DNA from: Pseudomonas sp. 8Z
GTDB taxonomy: Bacteria; Pseudomonadota; Gammaproteobacteria; Pseudomonadales; Pseudomonadaceae
NCBI RefSeq assembly: GCF_902506535.1
Contig: NZ_LR733827.1
Span: forward strand, 383,755-447,754
Direction: 5' to 3'
Length of the DNA stretch: 64,000 nt
Within the stretch, counting starts at the first letter, position 1; each line of letters opens with the position of its first letter. Under the pieces are notes generated by a model. It made no database searches and was not told where the DNA came from. It was given only the letters and a program-made list of their open reading frames with translations. Shown piece after piece: positions 42,486-53,004 of this stretch. Made by a program: the position numbers and the translations under genes.

Positions 42486-43531
42486 TGCAGGGCCGGTTGC
42501 TCATCCCAGGCGACCACTTGATTGCGCCCCGCGCGTTTTGCCGCGTATGTGCGTTGATCAGCCGTTAGCAGCAACTCGTCGAGTGTTTGACCGTCCTTGC
42601 CTAGTTCGGCGATGCCAGCACTCAGGGTCATCGGTAGCACTTCATCGTTCAACCCAAGGGGCTCCTGCGCCAGCCGCTCGCGCAGGTTTTCGGCAATATT
42701 GTGTGCCAGCTGGGTCGTGCTGCTGGGCAGCAGTACCGCGAACTCCTCACCGCCCAGGCGGCATAGCAGATCATTGACTCGCAGGCGTTGTGACAAGGTC
42801 TTGGCGAAGTGTGTCAGAGCTCTGTCACCGACCTCATGGCCGAAGCGGTCGTTGATCTGCTTGAAATGATCGACATCGAGAAACACCAGCGACAGCGGGG
42901 TCGCGTTACGCAGCGCATGAGCGCGTTCGCGCTCGAATACTTCCGCTAATTTCACCCGGTTGGCCAATCCCGTCAGGGCATCGGTGGTGGCCAGTTCGGT
43001 CAGGCGTTTCTCGTTAATCAGACGGCTGCGCTCGTAGATGTGTGCCAGTGCCATGATCAACAGGCTGGCCAGGCCAAGGTTGGTGACGATTTCGAGATTC
43101 GGTAGCCAATTGCCTGCCCAATAGCGTTGGCTGAATGCCCACAGGCCGATGCTGACGAATACCACCGAACTGAGCATGCCAAGGCGCACGCCGAGCAGCA
43201 TGTAGCAGATGATTGGAATGGTCTGAATCCAGGCAAATACCGCGAAGATCGTTTCGGTTTGGCCGATGGCCAAAATCATAATGCTGAAGAACGGCACCAG
43301 GTAGATGGTGGTCAATAGCTGCAGGCGATGCGTACGATCGATGATTCGCAGCATGTACGCAGAGATTGCGCCGTAGGTCAGTTCCAGTGCGGCCAACAGA
43401 TTGTTGCCATTGAGTGCGTTAACGACCGAGAAAAAGAGGCCACCAATCAGTGTGATCCACAGCAGCGCTTTGAGTACCTGACTTCGGTGTCGTTCAGTGT
43501 GCATGAGTGGGTCGGTCATTGGGTTATCCAT
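42476..43531 (-). CDS. Membrane diguanylate cyclase (GGEEF)
   Basis: About 351 residues from the ATG at 43531; the start is uncertain (43597 and 43519 are alternatives, none with a clear ribosome site). Five to six N-terminal helices (ALLWITLIGGLFFSVVNAL to LASLLIMALAHIYE) form an MASE-like sensor. The C-terminal GGDEF domain has LGGEEFAVLL and an RVND I-site five residues upstream, so it should make c-di-GMP and be product-inhibited. Divergent from the CAP-domain gene. Confidence 0.88.
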   Translation of the reverse strand: MDNPMTDPLMHTERHRSQVLKALLWITLIGGLFFSVVNALNGNNLLAALELTYGAISAYMLRIIDRTHRLQLLTTIYLVPFFSIMILAIGQTETIFAVFAWIQTIPIICYMLLGVRLGMLSSVVFVSIGLWAFSQRYWAGNWLPNLEIVTNLGLASLLIMALAHIYERSRLINEKRLTELATTDALTGLANRVKLAEVFERERAHALRNATPLSLVFLDVDHFKQINDRFGHEVGDRALTHFAKTLSQRLRVNDLLCRLGGEEFAVLLPSSTTQLAHNIAENLRERLAQEPLGLNDEVLPMTLSAGIAELGKDGQTLDELLLTADQRTYAAKRAGRNQVVAWDEQPALHQA

Positions 43532-43668
43532 GTGAGCGTGCAGGTCGCTGGAAAGCCTGTCGACAAAACTTGGGAACATGGGGTCAGGGCCCGGCATAAG
43601 TGGCGCTGCCAGTTATGCCACGATGCCCGATCTCGTATCAGAATCACGACGTCCGCTGGAGAGATGGT

Positions 43669-44529
43669 ATGACAGAAGCACAGAACATGAATACCTGGCG
43701 ACGCTGCCTGTGGCTGGCGTTGACGCTGTTGGTTGCGCCCTGGGTGCAGGCCGCGCAGGAGCCGCAACTGATCAATGCGATCAATGGCTATCGTGGCGAG
43801 GTGCAACGCTGCGCCGGCCAGGCGTTCGAGCCTCTGCCGCCGCTCGCAGCAGACCGACGCCTGGAGTTGCCTGTAGCTGCCAGCGGCGATTTGCAGCAGG
43901 AACTGACCCGCGTCGGCTACCCCATGGTCACGGTACAGGCGATCATCCTATCCGGCCCGCGTGATGCTGCGTCGGCGCTGCAGGCCTTGAGCGAGAGCTT
44001 CTGTCAGATTCTGCTCGATCCGCAGTTCGTCGATATCGGCATCAGCCGGGAGGATCGCGACTGGCGCATAGTCCTGGCGCGCCCGCTGCTCAGTGCCAAG
44101 CTGGGGGACGTGAAGACGGAGGGACAAAAACTGCTTGAGCATATCAACCGTGCGCGCGCCCAGTCGCGTCAGTGTGGCAAGCAGTCTTTCAGTGCCACTG
44201 CGGCCCTGACCTGGAATGACAGCCTGGGCGCTGCGGCGCAAGACCATAGCCGCGCCATGGCCAATGGCAACTTCTTCTCGCACCTGGATCGTGATGGCCG
44301 TACGCCGGGTGACCGAGCCGAGTTGGCTGGCTATGAGGGCACGCATGTTGGCGAGAATATCGCGGCGGCTCAGGACTCCTCCGAGCGCGTGGTCGAAGCC
44401 TGGCTGGCCAGCCCTGATCATTGCGCCAACCTGATGAATCCGCAGTTCAGTGAGCTGGGGGCAGCCTATGGCAGCGATCCGAAAAGCGATGCTGGCATCT
44501 ATTGGACGGCTTTGTTCGGCGGGCGTTGA
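43669..44529 (+). CDS. CAP (SCP/PR-1) domain exported protein
   Basis: 286 residues from the ATG at 43669 (GGAGAG upstream). Signal segment WRRCLWLALTLLVAPWVQA, then an N-terminal region of unknown fold and a C-terminal CAP domain (residues 160-286) with AAQDHSRAMANGNFFSHLDRDGRTPGDRAELAGYEGTHVGENIA and WLASPDHCANLMNPQFSELGAAY, the bacterial CAP/YkwD signature including the His/Glu site. Periplasmic; biochemical activity unknown. Confidence 0.9.
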   Translation: MTEAQNMNTWRRCLWLALTLLVAPWVQAAQEPQLINAINGYRGEVQRCAGQAFEPLPPLAADRRLELPVAASGDLQQELTRVGYPMVTVQAIILSGPRDAASALQALSESFCQILLDPQFVDIGISREDRDWRIVLARPLLSAKLGDVKTEGQKLLEHINRARAQSRQCGKQSFSATAALTWNDSLGAAAQDHSRAMANGNFFSHLDRDGRTPGDRAELAGYEGTHVGENIAAAQDSSERVVEAWLASPDHCANLMNPQFSELGAAYGSDPKSDAGIYWTALFGGR

Positions 44530-44672
44530 GATCGTATTGAGCGGTTCAGCGAGTGCCTACTCGCCGGACTGCACGTTTTTTGCTGCGTTTTCTATGCTTG
44601 GAGTCGATGCGAACCTCTATAAAAACGGAGGCTTGCCGATATTCTGGATAGGATCGCTAGCGGAGAAGGCGC

Positions 44673-45986
44673 ATGTTCGGTAACCGGTTGAAGCAGGAGC
44701 TGCAGGAGAAGAATGCTGAGCTGTCGCTGTACAAGCAGCTTTATCAGGGCATACAAGCGCAGATGATCATGCTCTCGATTGATGCTTCGCGCCGGATAAT
44801 CGAGGTCAATGACAACTTTGCCCGTTTCGTCGGTCACCCGGCTGAACAGCTCAAAGGACGCCCGTTGAACGATATCGTGCCGAGTTACGTCAGGGATCTG
44901 CCGTGCTACAAGAATCTCAATGCAGTCATTGACTCGGGGCAGTCGGTCAGTGACCGCTATCGCTTCCTGCGCAATGACGGCGAACTGGTATGGATTCAGG
45001 CCTGCTGGCAAGCGGTGGTGGACGAGCGCGGCGTGGTGCGTGAAGTGCAATGCGTGGGCAGTGACGTCACCGAGAGCATGAACAAGGCGCGCGAGAACGA
45101 GGATTTCATTGGCGCGCTGCTGCGCTCCACGGCGGTGATCGAGTTCGATCTCAGCGGTCATGTGCTCAAGGCCAATGAGCAGTTTCTCAGCGCGATGGGC
45201 TACAGCCTCGATCGTATCAAGGGTAAGCACCACCGCATGTTCTGCGACCCTCAGGAGACGGCTTCGCCTGACTACGCTCGGTTTTGGGAACGGCTCAACC
45301 GTGGCGAGTTCGTTGCCGGGCGCTTCAAGCGCGTAGACAGTCATGGCTGTGTGGTTTGGCTCGAAGCCACCTACAACCCGGTGCATGACACGCAGAACCG
45401 CCTGTACAAGGTGGTCAAATTCGCCACTCTGATTACCGATCAGGTCAACCGCGAGGAAGAGGTCAACGACGCGGCGGGCACGGCCTTCAGTATTTCACAG
45501 CAGACCGATGCCACCGCTCAGCGTGGCACTCAGGTGGTCACCGAGACGGTGCAGACCATGCAGCGCATTGCCCAGGAAATGACGTTGGCCTCCGACAATG
45601 TCGAGGCGCTGGGTAAACAATCGATCCTGATTAGCACGATGGTGCAGACCATTGGCGGTATCGCCCAGCAGACCAACTTGCTCGCGCTCAATGCGGCCAT
45701 CGAAGCGGCGCGGGCAGGAGAGCAGGGGCGTGGCTTTGCTGTGGTTGCCGATGAGGTCCGGCAATTGGCCAGCCGCACCAGTAAAGCTACTGAGGAAATT
45801 GTCGGAGTCGTGCAAGACAATCAGAAGCTGGTGGATGCCGCTGTAAGCAGTATGGCCAGCAGTCGCGCCCAGGCTGAGACTGGTCTGGAACTGGCCGGTC
45901 AAGCTGGAGATGCCATCGTGGAGATTCGCCAAGGCGCCAAACAGGTTTTGGGCGCCGTGGAGCGTTTCTCGCGGCAACTGCAGTGA
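44673..45986 (+). CDS. PAS-PAS-MCP signalling protein, BdlA-like
   Basis: A 437-residue cytoplasmic chemoreceptor-like protein with no membrane helix. Short coiled N-terminus ([20 protein letters not shown]), two PAS domains (about 25-135 and 150-260; [16 protein letters not shown] in the second), then a short methyl-accepting signalling domain with the invariant tip [34 protein letters not shown]. This is the BdlA architecture (biofilm dispersion). GGAGAAGG precedes the ATG. A paralogue lies at 53005-54315. Confidence 0.92.
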   Translation: MFGNRLKQELQEKNAELSLYKQLYQGIQAQMIMLSIDASRRIIEVNDNFARFVGHPAEQLKGRPLNDIVPSYVRDLPCYKNLNAVIDSGQSVSDRYRFLRNDGELVWIQACWQAVVDERGVVREVQCVGSDVTESMNKARENEDFIGALLRSTAVIEFDLSGHVLKANEQFLSAMGYSLDRIKGKHHRMFCDPQETASPDYARFWERLNRGEFVAGRFKRVDSHGCVVWLEATYNPVHDTQNRLYKVVKFATLITDQVNREEEVNDAAGTAFSISQQTDATAQRGTQVVTETVQTMQRIAQEMTLASDNVEALGKQSILISTMVQTIGGIAQQTNLLALNAAIEAARAGEQGRGFAVVADEVRQLASRTSKATEEIVGVVQDNQKLVDAAVSSMASSRAQAETGLELAGQAGDAIVEIRQGAKQVLGAVERFSRQLQ

Positions 45987-45993
45987 AAACTGC

Positions 45994-47241
45994 TCAGCCC
46001 TCTACAGGAACGCTAAACACCACTGCCGCCAGGCCGATTAGCCCGAGCAGGGCAAAACCGGTCGCCTGCAGACTGCGCCGCAAGCCAGGCGCTTGCTGGG
46101 CGGCGCGCATGGCAGCCAGCAGCGACTGCAGGCCGTAGTACAAGGCGAAGGCGCGCGAAGCGTGGCTGATGATCTCAAATACATCGAGCAGCCAGGTCAA
46201 CAGCAGGCCGGTGATGGTTAGCAGCACATAGCCGTGACGAGCGCGCAGGCGCTGGCCGCTGAGTTCGTGGATCAGCCCGCCCGAGGCACTGGTATCGGCC
46301 ACCGCGGCGCTGAACTGAGCACTGAGTGCGGCGGCGATCAGCAGCGGCGGCAGCACCACGGCGACCACACCCATCAGGTCGATAATCGCTGTCTCGTCCA
46401 GGGTCATCGTCTGTTGGTGGAAACTCAGCGTCAGCAGGGCCGCATAAATCAGGTAGATAGCGCTGGCGAGCCACTGTGCGTGGCGCATCGAGCGCACGCG
46501 AGTGGCGGCGTTGTAGTGCTGGCCGAGGTAGCGCGAGGTTTCGAAGCCCTGCACGGTGACGATCAGCCCCAGCAACAGTTGCAGTGCCAGCGTACCCTGG
46601 GCCTTGGCCGGGCTGTAGGCCAGCATGCTCGGCACATCCTGTTGTGTGGTATGCACGGCCAGACCCGCGAGCAGGCTGGCGATGATCGCCAGTTTCAGGC
46701 TCACGGAGAATTTTTCCAGGCGCTCCATCACGCTGAAACCACGCAGGTAACCTGCGGCGAGAATCAGCAGGTAGATGACCGTGGTGATGACCTTGGGCAG
46801 CGTGCCGCCACGCACGTCGACGATACGCCCGGCAAAGGCACCGAACAGGTTGAGGTAATAGGCCACCGAGATGAAATAGGCGAAGGCCAGTACCCAGGAT
46901 GACGTCTGCTCGCCGAGAGCCTGCAACGGTGTGCCACGGCGTTGTGGTCCGTCACCCAAGTAGTGGATGTTGAAGCGCATGGCGCTGCCGAAGGCATATC
47001 CCAGGGCGCACAGAACGAGCATCGTCAGCGGCCCCCAACTGCCGAAGTTGACCAGCATCACCGGGCCGAGGATGAGAAAGCCGCTGCCGATGATCGAGGC
47101 CAGCGGGGTCACGGTAGCGCGCCACATCGGTGCCTGCGCAACACGTGGCCAGAACAGCAAGGCGGCTACCAGCAGCAAGGTGACAACGATCGTCCCTGTC
47201 ACTCCAAGACCTCCGGCGGTCAGTACGTCGAGGGCGCCCAT
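45994..47241 (-). CDS. Multi-pass membrane protein, APC-permease-like
   Basis: A 415-residue protein with about 11-12 membrane helices. SIIGSGFLILGPVMLVNFGSWGPLTMLVLCALGYAFGSAMRFNI at the start resembles the first helices of APC-superfamily transporters; an intermembrane region contains VTVQGFETSRYLG. Family assignment is weak. It follows the BdlA-like gene convergently by 7 bases. Substrate unknown. Confidence 0.75.
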   Translation of the reverse strand: MGALDVLTAGGLGVTGTIVVTLLLVAALLFWPRVAQAPMWRATVTPLASIIGSGFLILGPVMLVNFGSWGPLTMLVLCALGYAFGSAMRFNIHYLGDGPQRRGTPLQALGEQTSSWVLAFAYFISVAYYLNLFGAFAGRIVDVRGGTLPKVITTVIYLLILAAGYLRGFSVMERLEKFSVSLKLAIIASLLAGLAVHTTQQDVPSMLAYSPAKAQGTLALQLLLGLIVTVQGFETSRYLGQHYNAATRVRSMRHAQWLASAIYLIYAALLTLSFHQQTMTLDETAIIDLMGVVAVVLPPLLIAAALSAQFSAAVADTSASGGLIHELSGQRLRARHGYVLLTITGLLLTWLLDVFEIISHASRAFALYYGLQSLLAAMRAAQQAPGLRRSLQATGFALLGLIGLAAVVFSVPVEG

Positions 47242-47276
47242 TCAACTGCCAGACGCCCGCCGGATCAAGCCTGCGC

Positions 47277-49289
47277 TTAGTGGGCGTAGCCGGTGGGCTT
47301 GCTGCGAATGGTCTTGAGCAGGTCGTCCGGGCTGATCTGCCCGACCACCTGAGCGGCGGCGCTGCCTGGTTGCGGCAGGTCGAGAATGTGTCCCTTCATC
47401 TTACCCACCACGTGCATCTCGCAGGGTTTGCAGTCGAACTTCAGGGTCAGCACTTCATCGCCGTGAACCAGTTGCATCGGCGCGACCTTGGTGCGTACGC
47501 CGGTGACGCCCTTGGCCTGTTTTGGGCACAGGTTGAAGGAGAAACGCAGGCAGTGCTTGGTGATCATCACCGGCACTTCGCCTTCTTCTTCGTGCGCCTC
47601 GTAGGCCGCGTCGATCAGTTGCACGCCGTGGCGATGGTAGAAGTCGCGGGCCTTCTGGTTGTAGACGTTGGCCAGGAACGACAGGTGCGAGTCCGGGTAA
47701 ACCGGCGCCGGGTCTGCTTCGGGCTTGCGGCTGCCACGCGGGTGGGCGGCGATGCGGGCTTCGGTCAGCGCTTCGATGGCCTCGCGGCGCAGGCTTTTCA
47801 GTTGCGAGTTAGGCACGAAGAACGCCTGCGGTGCATCAAGGCTGACGCCCTGAGCGTGGTAGATGGTGGTGCCGAGCTGGGTGAGCAGATCGCGCAGGCC
47901 ATCGAGCGCCTGTTCCGGCTTGTTGGCGGCGCCGAACGGGCCGGGCAGGGCGACGTCAACGCTAATGCCTTCTTCGCTGGTGGCGGTGAGCGTGAGGGCG
48001 TTCTCACGCAGCACGGCCTTCCAGCTCACGCCGATACGGCGTTCGGCGCTGGTGCGTTGCAGCGCTTGCTGCCAGTTGTGGTCGAGGTTGCGCGAGAGCG
48101 GGTGATTCGGGCGTAGGCGGAACAAGCCTTCGGGCATCTCGTTGGGCTCGACGCGGTAGCGGTAGCGCTTCTCGCCGTCTTCTTCGAACTCGCCCTTGAG
48201 TTCGCAGATGTTGGCGCGAAAGCCCACCACCTCGCGTTTGACCAGCACATTGAGGCCGTCGCCGTTGGACAGCGGCTCATGGGTGACGGCGATCAGGTCG
48301 CGCTTGTTGACCTTCTCCACGTTGCCGACCAGCAGGCCAGTGAAGGTTGGCGAGTCGAAGGCGCCGATGTCCACCTTGCGCTCGGTGACGAAGTAGTCGG
48401 TGCTGCCACGGTGGAAGGTCTTGTCCGGATCGGGCACGAAGAAGTGCGCGGTGCGGCCGCTGGAGGCGCGGGCCAAGTCCGGGCGATCTTCGAGGATGGC
48501 ATCGAGTTCGCGGCGGTAGTGCGCGGTGATGTTCTTCACGTAGGCCACATCCTTGTAGCGGCCCTCAATCTTGAACGAGCGCACGCCGGCCTCGACCAGG
48601 GCGCGCAGGTTGGCGCTCTGGTTGTTGTCCTTCATCGACAGCAGGTGTTTCTCGTAGGCGATCACGCCGCCTTTTTCATCCTTGAGGGTGTAAGGCAGGC
48701 GGCAGGCTTGCGAGCAGTCGCCACGGTTGGCGCTGCGCCCGGTCTGCGCGTGGGAGATGTTGCACTGGCCGGAGAAGGCCACGCACAGCGCGCCGTGGAT
48801 GAAGAATTCGATGGCCGCGTCGGTGGCATCACTAATCTGACGGATTTCCTGCAGGTTCAGCTCGCGGGCCAGCACCAGTTGGGAGAAACCGGCCTGGTCG
48901 AGAAACTTGGCCCGTGCCAGGGTGCGAATGTCGGTCTGGGTGCTGGCGTGCAGCTCGATCGGCGGAATATCCAGCTCCATCACCCCCATGTCCTGCACGA
49001 TCAGCGCATCCACGCCGGCGTCGTAGAGCTGGTGGATCAGCGTACGCACCTGCTCCAGCTCGTCGTCATGGAAGATGGTGTTGAGCGTGGTGAACACCCG
49101 CGCGTGGTAGCGCCGGGCAAACTCCACCAGCTTGGCGATCTCGCTCACCTCATTGCAGGCGTTGTGCCGCGCGCCGAAGCTCGGGCCGCCGATGTAGATG
49201 GCGTCGGCGCCATGCAAAATGGCCTCGCGGGCGATCTCGACATCGCGGGCAGGGCTGAGCAGTTCCAGGTGGTGTTTGGGCAGGGACAT
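47277..49289 (-). CDS. rlhA: 23S rRNA hydroxylation protein RlhA-like (U32 peptidase family)
   Basis: 670 residues from the ATG at 49289. The U32 family core: LELLSPARDVEIAREAILHGADAIYIGGPSFGAR, then EFFIHGALCVAFSGQCNISHAQTGRSANRGDCSQACRLPYTL with the clustered Cys ligands, and SMKDNNQSANLRALVEAGVRSFKIEGRYK. Length and domain layout match E. coli RlhA/YdcP (about 650), needed for hydroxylation of C2501 of 23S rRNA. The C-terminal domain keeps further Cys (FSFNLCPKQAKG, KFDCKPCEMH), likely iron-sulfur ligands. Confidence 0.9.
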   Translation of the reverse strand: MSLPKHHLELLSPARDVEIAREAILHGADAIYIGGPSFGARHNACNEVSEIAKLVEFARRYHARVFTTLNTIFHDDELEQVRTLIHQLYDAGVDALIVQDMGVMELDIPPIELHASTQTDIRTLARAKFLDQAGFSQLVLARELNLQEIRQISDATDAAIEFFIHGALCVAFSGQCNISHAQTGRSANRGDCSQACRLPYTLKDEKGGVIAYEKHLLSMKDNNQSANLRALVEAGVRSFKIEGRYKDVAYVKNITAHYRRELDAILEDRPDLARASSGRTAHFFVPDPDKTFHRGSTDYFVTERKVDIGAFDSPTFTGLLVGNVEKVNKRDLIAVTHEPLSNGDGLNVLVKREVVGFRANICELKGEFEEDGEKRYRYRVEPNEMPEGLFRLRPNHPLSRNLDHNWQQALQRTSAERRIGVSWKAVLRENALTLTATSEEGISVDVALPGPFGAANKPEQALDGLRDLLTQLGTTIYHAQGVSLDAPQAFFVPNSQLKSLRREAIEALTEARIAAHPRGSRKPEADPAPVYPDSHLSFLANVYNQKARDFYHRHGVQLIDAAYEAHEEEGEVPVMITKHCLRFSFNLCPKQAKGVTGVRTKVAPMQLVHGDEVLTLKFDCKPCEMHVVGKMKGHILDLPQPGSAAAQVVGQISPDDLLKTIRSKPTGYAH

Positions 49290-49432
49290 GGTTTTTTCTT
49301 TATCAGGCAGCACGGGCAAGGCGCGCATTGTAGCGGGCAGCGGCGGCGAGGGCACTCGCCAGATGCCGGACGGCGCTGGCAAGTTGGGCCGATGGCTGTA
49401 CAGTAGCGGCCTTTTTTCAGGGGGCGTTTGCG

Positions 49433-50077
49433 ATGGATAACCGAGGACTGGAGAAGCTCGATCAGTGGCTGCTCAAATACGGCAACGATGATTCGGTCCT
49501 GTCGGCCAGTGAGCTCGACGGTTTTTTCGCCGCCATCGTATCGGCGCCACGTCAGGTCGCGCCGACCGTGTGGTATTCGGCAATCTGGGCCGACCAGCCG
49601 CCGCAATGGCCGAGTGACAAGGACGGCGAGCGCTTCATGAAGCTGGCCGTCGAGCTGATGAGCGAGGCGGCCTATATGCTCGCCGAGGAGCCGGACGACT
49701 ACGAGGCAATCTTCCTCGCCGACAATAACGGCAAGGGCGAGAAGCTGATCGTTTCGCAATGGTGCGCCGGTTACCTGCGCGGCGCGCAAGTGGCAGGCTG
49801 GATTGATGCCGAGTTGCCCGAGGCGCTGGATAAAGCCTTGCAGAGCATCGCCCTGCACGGCAGCGAAGAGGGCCAGGAAACGCTCAATGCCATGGCGGAT
49901 GCCGAGTACGACGCCAGCGTGGCCTTGGTCGAGCCGGCGGCGGTCGAGCTGTATGCCTACTGGCAGGAGCACCTCGATCCGCTGCTGCCTGTACGCCGTG
50001 ATGAAGCCAAGGTGGGGCGCAACGATCCTTGCCCCTGTGGCAGCGGCAAAAAGCACAAGCAGTGCTGCATGCGCTGA
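49433..50077 (+). CDS. UPF0149/YecA protein with SEC-C metal-binding tail
   Basis: A 214-residue protein. The UPF0149 region includes [31 protein letters not shown]; the C-terminus [21 protein letters not shown] is the SEC-C zinc motif (CxC...CC) found in SecA and YecA/YchJ. YecA-type proteins are linked to SecA/ribosomes, in family knowledge. Divergent from rlhA by about 140 bp. Confidence 0.93.
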   Translation: MDNRGLEKLDQWLLKYGNDDSVLSASELDGFFAAIVSAPRQVAPTVWYSAIWADQPPQWPSDKDGERFMKLAVELMSEAAYMLAEEPDDYEAIFLADNNGKGEKLIVSQWCAGYLRGAQVAGWIDAELPEALDKALQSIALHGSEEGQETLNAMADAEYDASVALVEPAAVELYAYWQEHLDPLLPVRRDEAKVGRNDPCPCGSGKKHKQCCMR

Positions 50078-50106
50078 ATGGAGTAATGGGCGTGATTGGG
50101 GCGAAT

Positions 50107-50134
50107 TCTGGCGCGCTCGATTTGGCGCGCCAGA
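50107..50134. terminator. Convergent hairpin between secC-type and HDOD genes
   Basis: TCTGGCGCGC at 50107-50116 and its complement at 50125-50134, 8-base loop. It sits between two convergent stops. No long T run. A related GGCGCGCC hairpin is at 52959-52980. Confidence 0.65.
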
Positions 50135-50150
50135 GGCGCTGTGTGGCTGC

Positions 50151-50972
50151 TTAGCTCAGCAATTCGGCGAAGGCTTTGTCCGCTTCCAAAACCGCAGGCA
50201 GCGCTTCGAAGAGCAGGCTCAGGTCGATTTCTTCGAACAGGGGGCTGTCGAGGCTCTGCAACGCTTGTTCACTGATGCCATTGAGTTCAACCGTTTCGCC
50301 AATCAGGATGGCTTGGGCGATCAAGCGGGCATAGCGGCCATCGTCGGGGGCGGAGTTTGGGCGGGCCTGGTAGGCGATGGCGTTCTGGATCAGCAGCGGG
50401 AGCTGCCAGCGTCGCGCCAACTCGGCACCCACTTCGGGGTAGCCGAAGCCCAGTTGCAGGGTTTCCTCGGCGGCGTGTGCGGTGGCTTCGCGGTGTGCAT
50501 GGCGGTTGAGTTTACGGGCGAAGTCTGGCGCGCCAGCCTGGATCAGCAATTCACCGATGTTGTGCATCATGCCGCAGGTGAAGGCCGCGTCGGCATCGAT
50601 CTTGAGCTGCTTGGCCAGGGTGCGGGCAATGCTTGCCACGCGGAAACTATGAATCCAGAAAGTCTTGAGATCGAAACCGGTGTCGACCTTGAACGCTCCG
50701 GTGACTGCCGATGCCATCACCAGGGTGCGCAGGGTGTTGAAGCCCAAGCGCATGGCCGCATCTTCGACGCTGGTGGCTTCGCGGGCGCCGCGAAAACGCG
50801 CTGAGTTGGCTAGGCGCAAGACTTTGGCGGCGATCACCGGGTCGCGCTCAATATTGCGCGCCACGCTCTCCAGGTTGGAGGTCGGGCTGTCAAATTGTTG
50901 GATCAGCTCCTGCGCTACTTTGGGGATGCTGGGCAGGCTGTGCAGTTCGGCGAATAGGCTGTCTATATCCAT
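50151..50972 (-). CDS. HDOD domain signalling protein
   Basis: 273 residues from the ATG at 50972 (GGAGAG five bases upstream; in-frame ATGs at 51014 and 51095 lack a site). MDIDSLFAELHSLPSIPKVAQELIQQFDSPTSNLESVARNIERDPVIAAKVLRLANSARFRG is the HDOD opening. The HD-like residues are partly replaced (MMHNIGELLI), normal for HDOD rather than HD-GYP. The role is unknown; such proteins sit in c-di-GMP and motility networks. Confidence 0.9.
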   Translation of the reverse strand: MDIDSLFAELHSLPSIPKVAQELIQQFDSPTSNLESVARNIERDPVIAAKVLRLANSARFRGAREATSVEDAAMRLGFNTLRTLVMASAVTGAFKVDTGFDLKTFWIHSFRVASIARTLAKQLKIDADAAFTCGMMHNIGELLIQAGAPDFARKLNRHAHREATAHAAEETLQLGFGYPEVGAELARRWQLPLLIQNAIAYQARPNSAPDDGRYARLIAQAILIGETVELNGISEQALQSLDSPLFEEIDLSLLFEALPAVLEADKAFAELLS

Positions 50973-51167
50973 TGCACTCTCCGGTCGGGCTTCGGGTAGG
51001 AATGCTTTGAGCATAGTCACGCCTTGTGCGTACGTCAGGGTAAAGAGCGGTCTAGAGCGGGTATTTTTGCCGATAAGTCGAGATTTTATCGTCATTAATA
51101 TGACGCTGGATTATTGCCGCCACACGCGCTGGAGGGCTGAGGCAGATGCCTCGGCCCCGCTGCGTAC

Positions 51168-51515
51168 TCAGGCGAAGACGAAGTACTTGCGCACCGTTTC
51201 CACGACTTCCCAGGTGCCTTTCATGCCGGGCTCGACCACGAAGATGTCGCCAGCTTTGAGGTGGATCGGCTCCATGCCGTCGGGGGTGATGATGCAGTAG
51301 CCTTCTTGAAAGTGGCAGTACTCCCACTTCACGTACTCGACGCGCCATTTGCCGGGGGTGCAGATCCAGGTGCCCATGATCTTGCTGCCGTCATCGGAGG
51401 TGTAGGCGTTGAGGTTGACGGTGTGCGGGTCACCTTCGATGCGCTCCCACTTGCAGGCATCGACGACGGGCATCGGCTGGGTATCGCGCAATACGGTGAT
51501 GGGCTTATTGGCCAT
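51168..51515 (-). CDS. Cupin domain protein
   Basis: A 115-residue single-cupin protein, MANKPITVLRDTQPMPVVDA. It has GTWICTPGKWRVEYVKWEYCHFQEGYCIITPDGMEPIHLKAGDIFVVEPGMKGTWEVVE, the cupin_3 (DUF861/EutQ-like) pattern; the second motif shows P.G...V.P.GMKGTWEV. Metal ligands are partly substituted (E/C/H). Enzymatic role unknown. Stand-alone. Confidence 0.88.
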   Translation of the reverse strand: MANKPITVLRDTQPMPVVDACKWERIEGDPHTVNLNAYTSDDGSKIMGTWICTPGKWRVEYVKWEYCHFQEGYCIITPDGMEPIHLKAGDIFVVEPGMKGTWEVVETVRKYFVFA

Positions 51516-51717
51516 GACTGGTTCCCGGTGTGAGTGAAAAGGGGCTCCACCATAGGCTGCGTGCGTGTGGGGAAATTGTCTGGCGTCGACATCGGGCTAG
51601 CCGTTTGCGCTGTCGAGTGCTTTAGCTCGTGTGCTGTTGGCCTGCGGATGGCCGTGTGTGATGTAGGCGGCTGGTGCTAGGCCATCGCCACGGTCAGTGA
51701 CCGTGGCGATGCAGGTG

Positions 51718-52809
51718 TCAGCGCACGAACGTGGCGCCGCGCGTATTGACGAACAGTGAATAGATCGAGTGACTGCTGGCCATGAACAGGCGGTTGCCTT
51801 GAGCGCCGCCGAAGCACAGATTGGCGCAGCGTTCGGGCAGGTAGATGTGGCCGATGGCTTTGCCTTGCGTGTTGAACACCCGTACGCCGTCCAGCTCTTC
51901 GGGTTTGCCCTGCGGCGAGCCATTGCTGCCCCAGCCGCACCAGAGGTTGCCGGCCTCGTCGCACTTGATGCCATCGAGTGCGCCGGTGGCGCCGCCGTCT
52001 ATGTGCTGGCGGCGTTCGCCCAGGCTGCCGTCGGCGTTTACCGCATAGGCCCAGACCAGGCGATTGGGTTTGGCGCGGCCTTCGACCACGTAGAGGGTCT
52101 TCTCGTCGGGAGAAAAACATAGGCCATTGGGGCCCGCGAGGTTGTCGATCACTCGACTGACCTTCAGCGTTTGCCCGTCGATGCGGTATACCCCGTGCGG
52201 CAGTTCGATCTGCACCTTGTGGCCTTCGTATTCGTTGCCAGCCTGGAAGGGCGGATCGGTGAACCATACCGAGCCATCGCGTTTGACCACGATGTCGTTC
52301 GGCGAGTTGAAGCGCTTACCTTCGAAGTTATCGGCCAGCACGGTGATACTGCCGTCGGGCTCGGTGCGTGTGATGCGGCGGCCAAGCCCCTGTGTGGTGG
52401 AGCCTTCACAGGCGATCAGACGACCTTCGTTATCGCGGGTCAGGCCGTTGGAGTAGTTCGAGGCTTCACGATAAACGCCAAGCGATTGGCTGATTTCGTC
52501 CCAGCGCATGATGCGGTTATTGGGGATGTCGCTGAGTAGCAGATAGCGCCCGTCACCCACCCATACCGGCCCCTCGGCCCAGCGCAGACCCGTGGCTAGC
52601 TTTTCGACGCTGGCATTGAACAGGCGCAGCTCCAGAAAACTGTCGTCGAGAATTTCTACCGACGGATCGGGGTAACGCTGGTTCAGCGGTTCGCCAGCCT
52701 GTGCCAGGTGTGGCAGGAGTGAGGCGGCACTGGCGGCAGCAACGGAGTAGGTGAGGGTTTGCTTGAGAAAGTGACGGCGCGAGCCGTTCGGTTGGTGTTC
52801 ATCATTCAT
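51718..52809 (-). CDS. Tat-exported SMP-30/gluconolactonase-like protein
   Basis: 363 residues from the ATG at 52809 (AAGGAA seven bases upstream). A twin-arginine signal is clear: [30 protein letters not shown]. The six-bladed propeller has [68 protein letters not shown] and [20 protein letters not shown], all SMP-30/gluconolactonase (LRE) landmarks. Likely a periplasmic lactonase, calcium- or zinc-dependent; substrate not known. Confidence 0.93.
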   Translation of the reverse strand: MNDEHQPNGSRRHFLKQTLTYSVAAASAASLLPHLAQAGEPLNQRYPDPSVEILDDSFLELRLFNASVEKLATGLRWAEGPVWVGDGRYLLLSDIPNNRIMRWDEISQSLGVYREASNYSNGLTRDNEGRLIACEGSTTQGLGRRITRTEPDGSITVLADNFEGKRFNSPNDIVVKRDGSVWFTDPPFQAGNEYEGHKVQIELPHGVYRIDGQTLKVSRVIDNLAGPNGLCFSPDEKTLYVVEGRAKPNRLVWAYAVNADGSLGERRQHIDGGATGALDGIKCDEAGNLWCGWGSNGSPQGKPEELDGVRVFNTQGKAIGHIYLPERCANLCFGGAQGNRLFMASSHSIYSLFVNTRGATFVR

Positions 52810-52958
52810 CGTGTGATTCCTTGTTGTTCTTGTGGATCGCATGGGCGACTGTGAGAACTTATACGATGTATGACGACTTGGGGAGTGTTGATGTCGGGGG
52901 GCGCGTCCATACACGGATTGTGCGTCCGTCGATTTCGCGCACAAACGAGTAAGGGCAG

Positions 52959-52980
52959 GGCGCGCCAATGCTGGCGCGCC
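52959..52980. terminator. GGCGCGCC hairpin near the BdlA-like gene end
   Basis: GGCGCGCCA at 52959-52967 and TGGCGCGCC at 52972-52980 around a 4-base loop. It lies 25 bases past the stop of the minus-strand BdlA-like gene. No T run follows. Confidence 0.55.
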
Positions 52981-53004
52981 TGGCCAATTGAGATGCTGCC
53001 TTGC

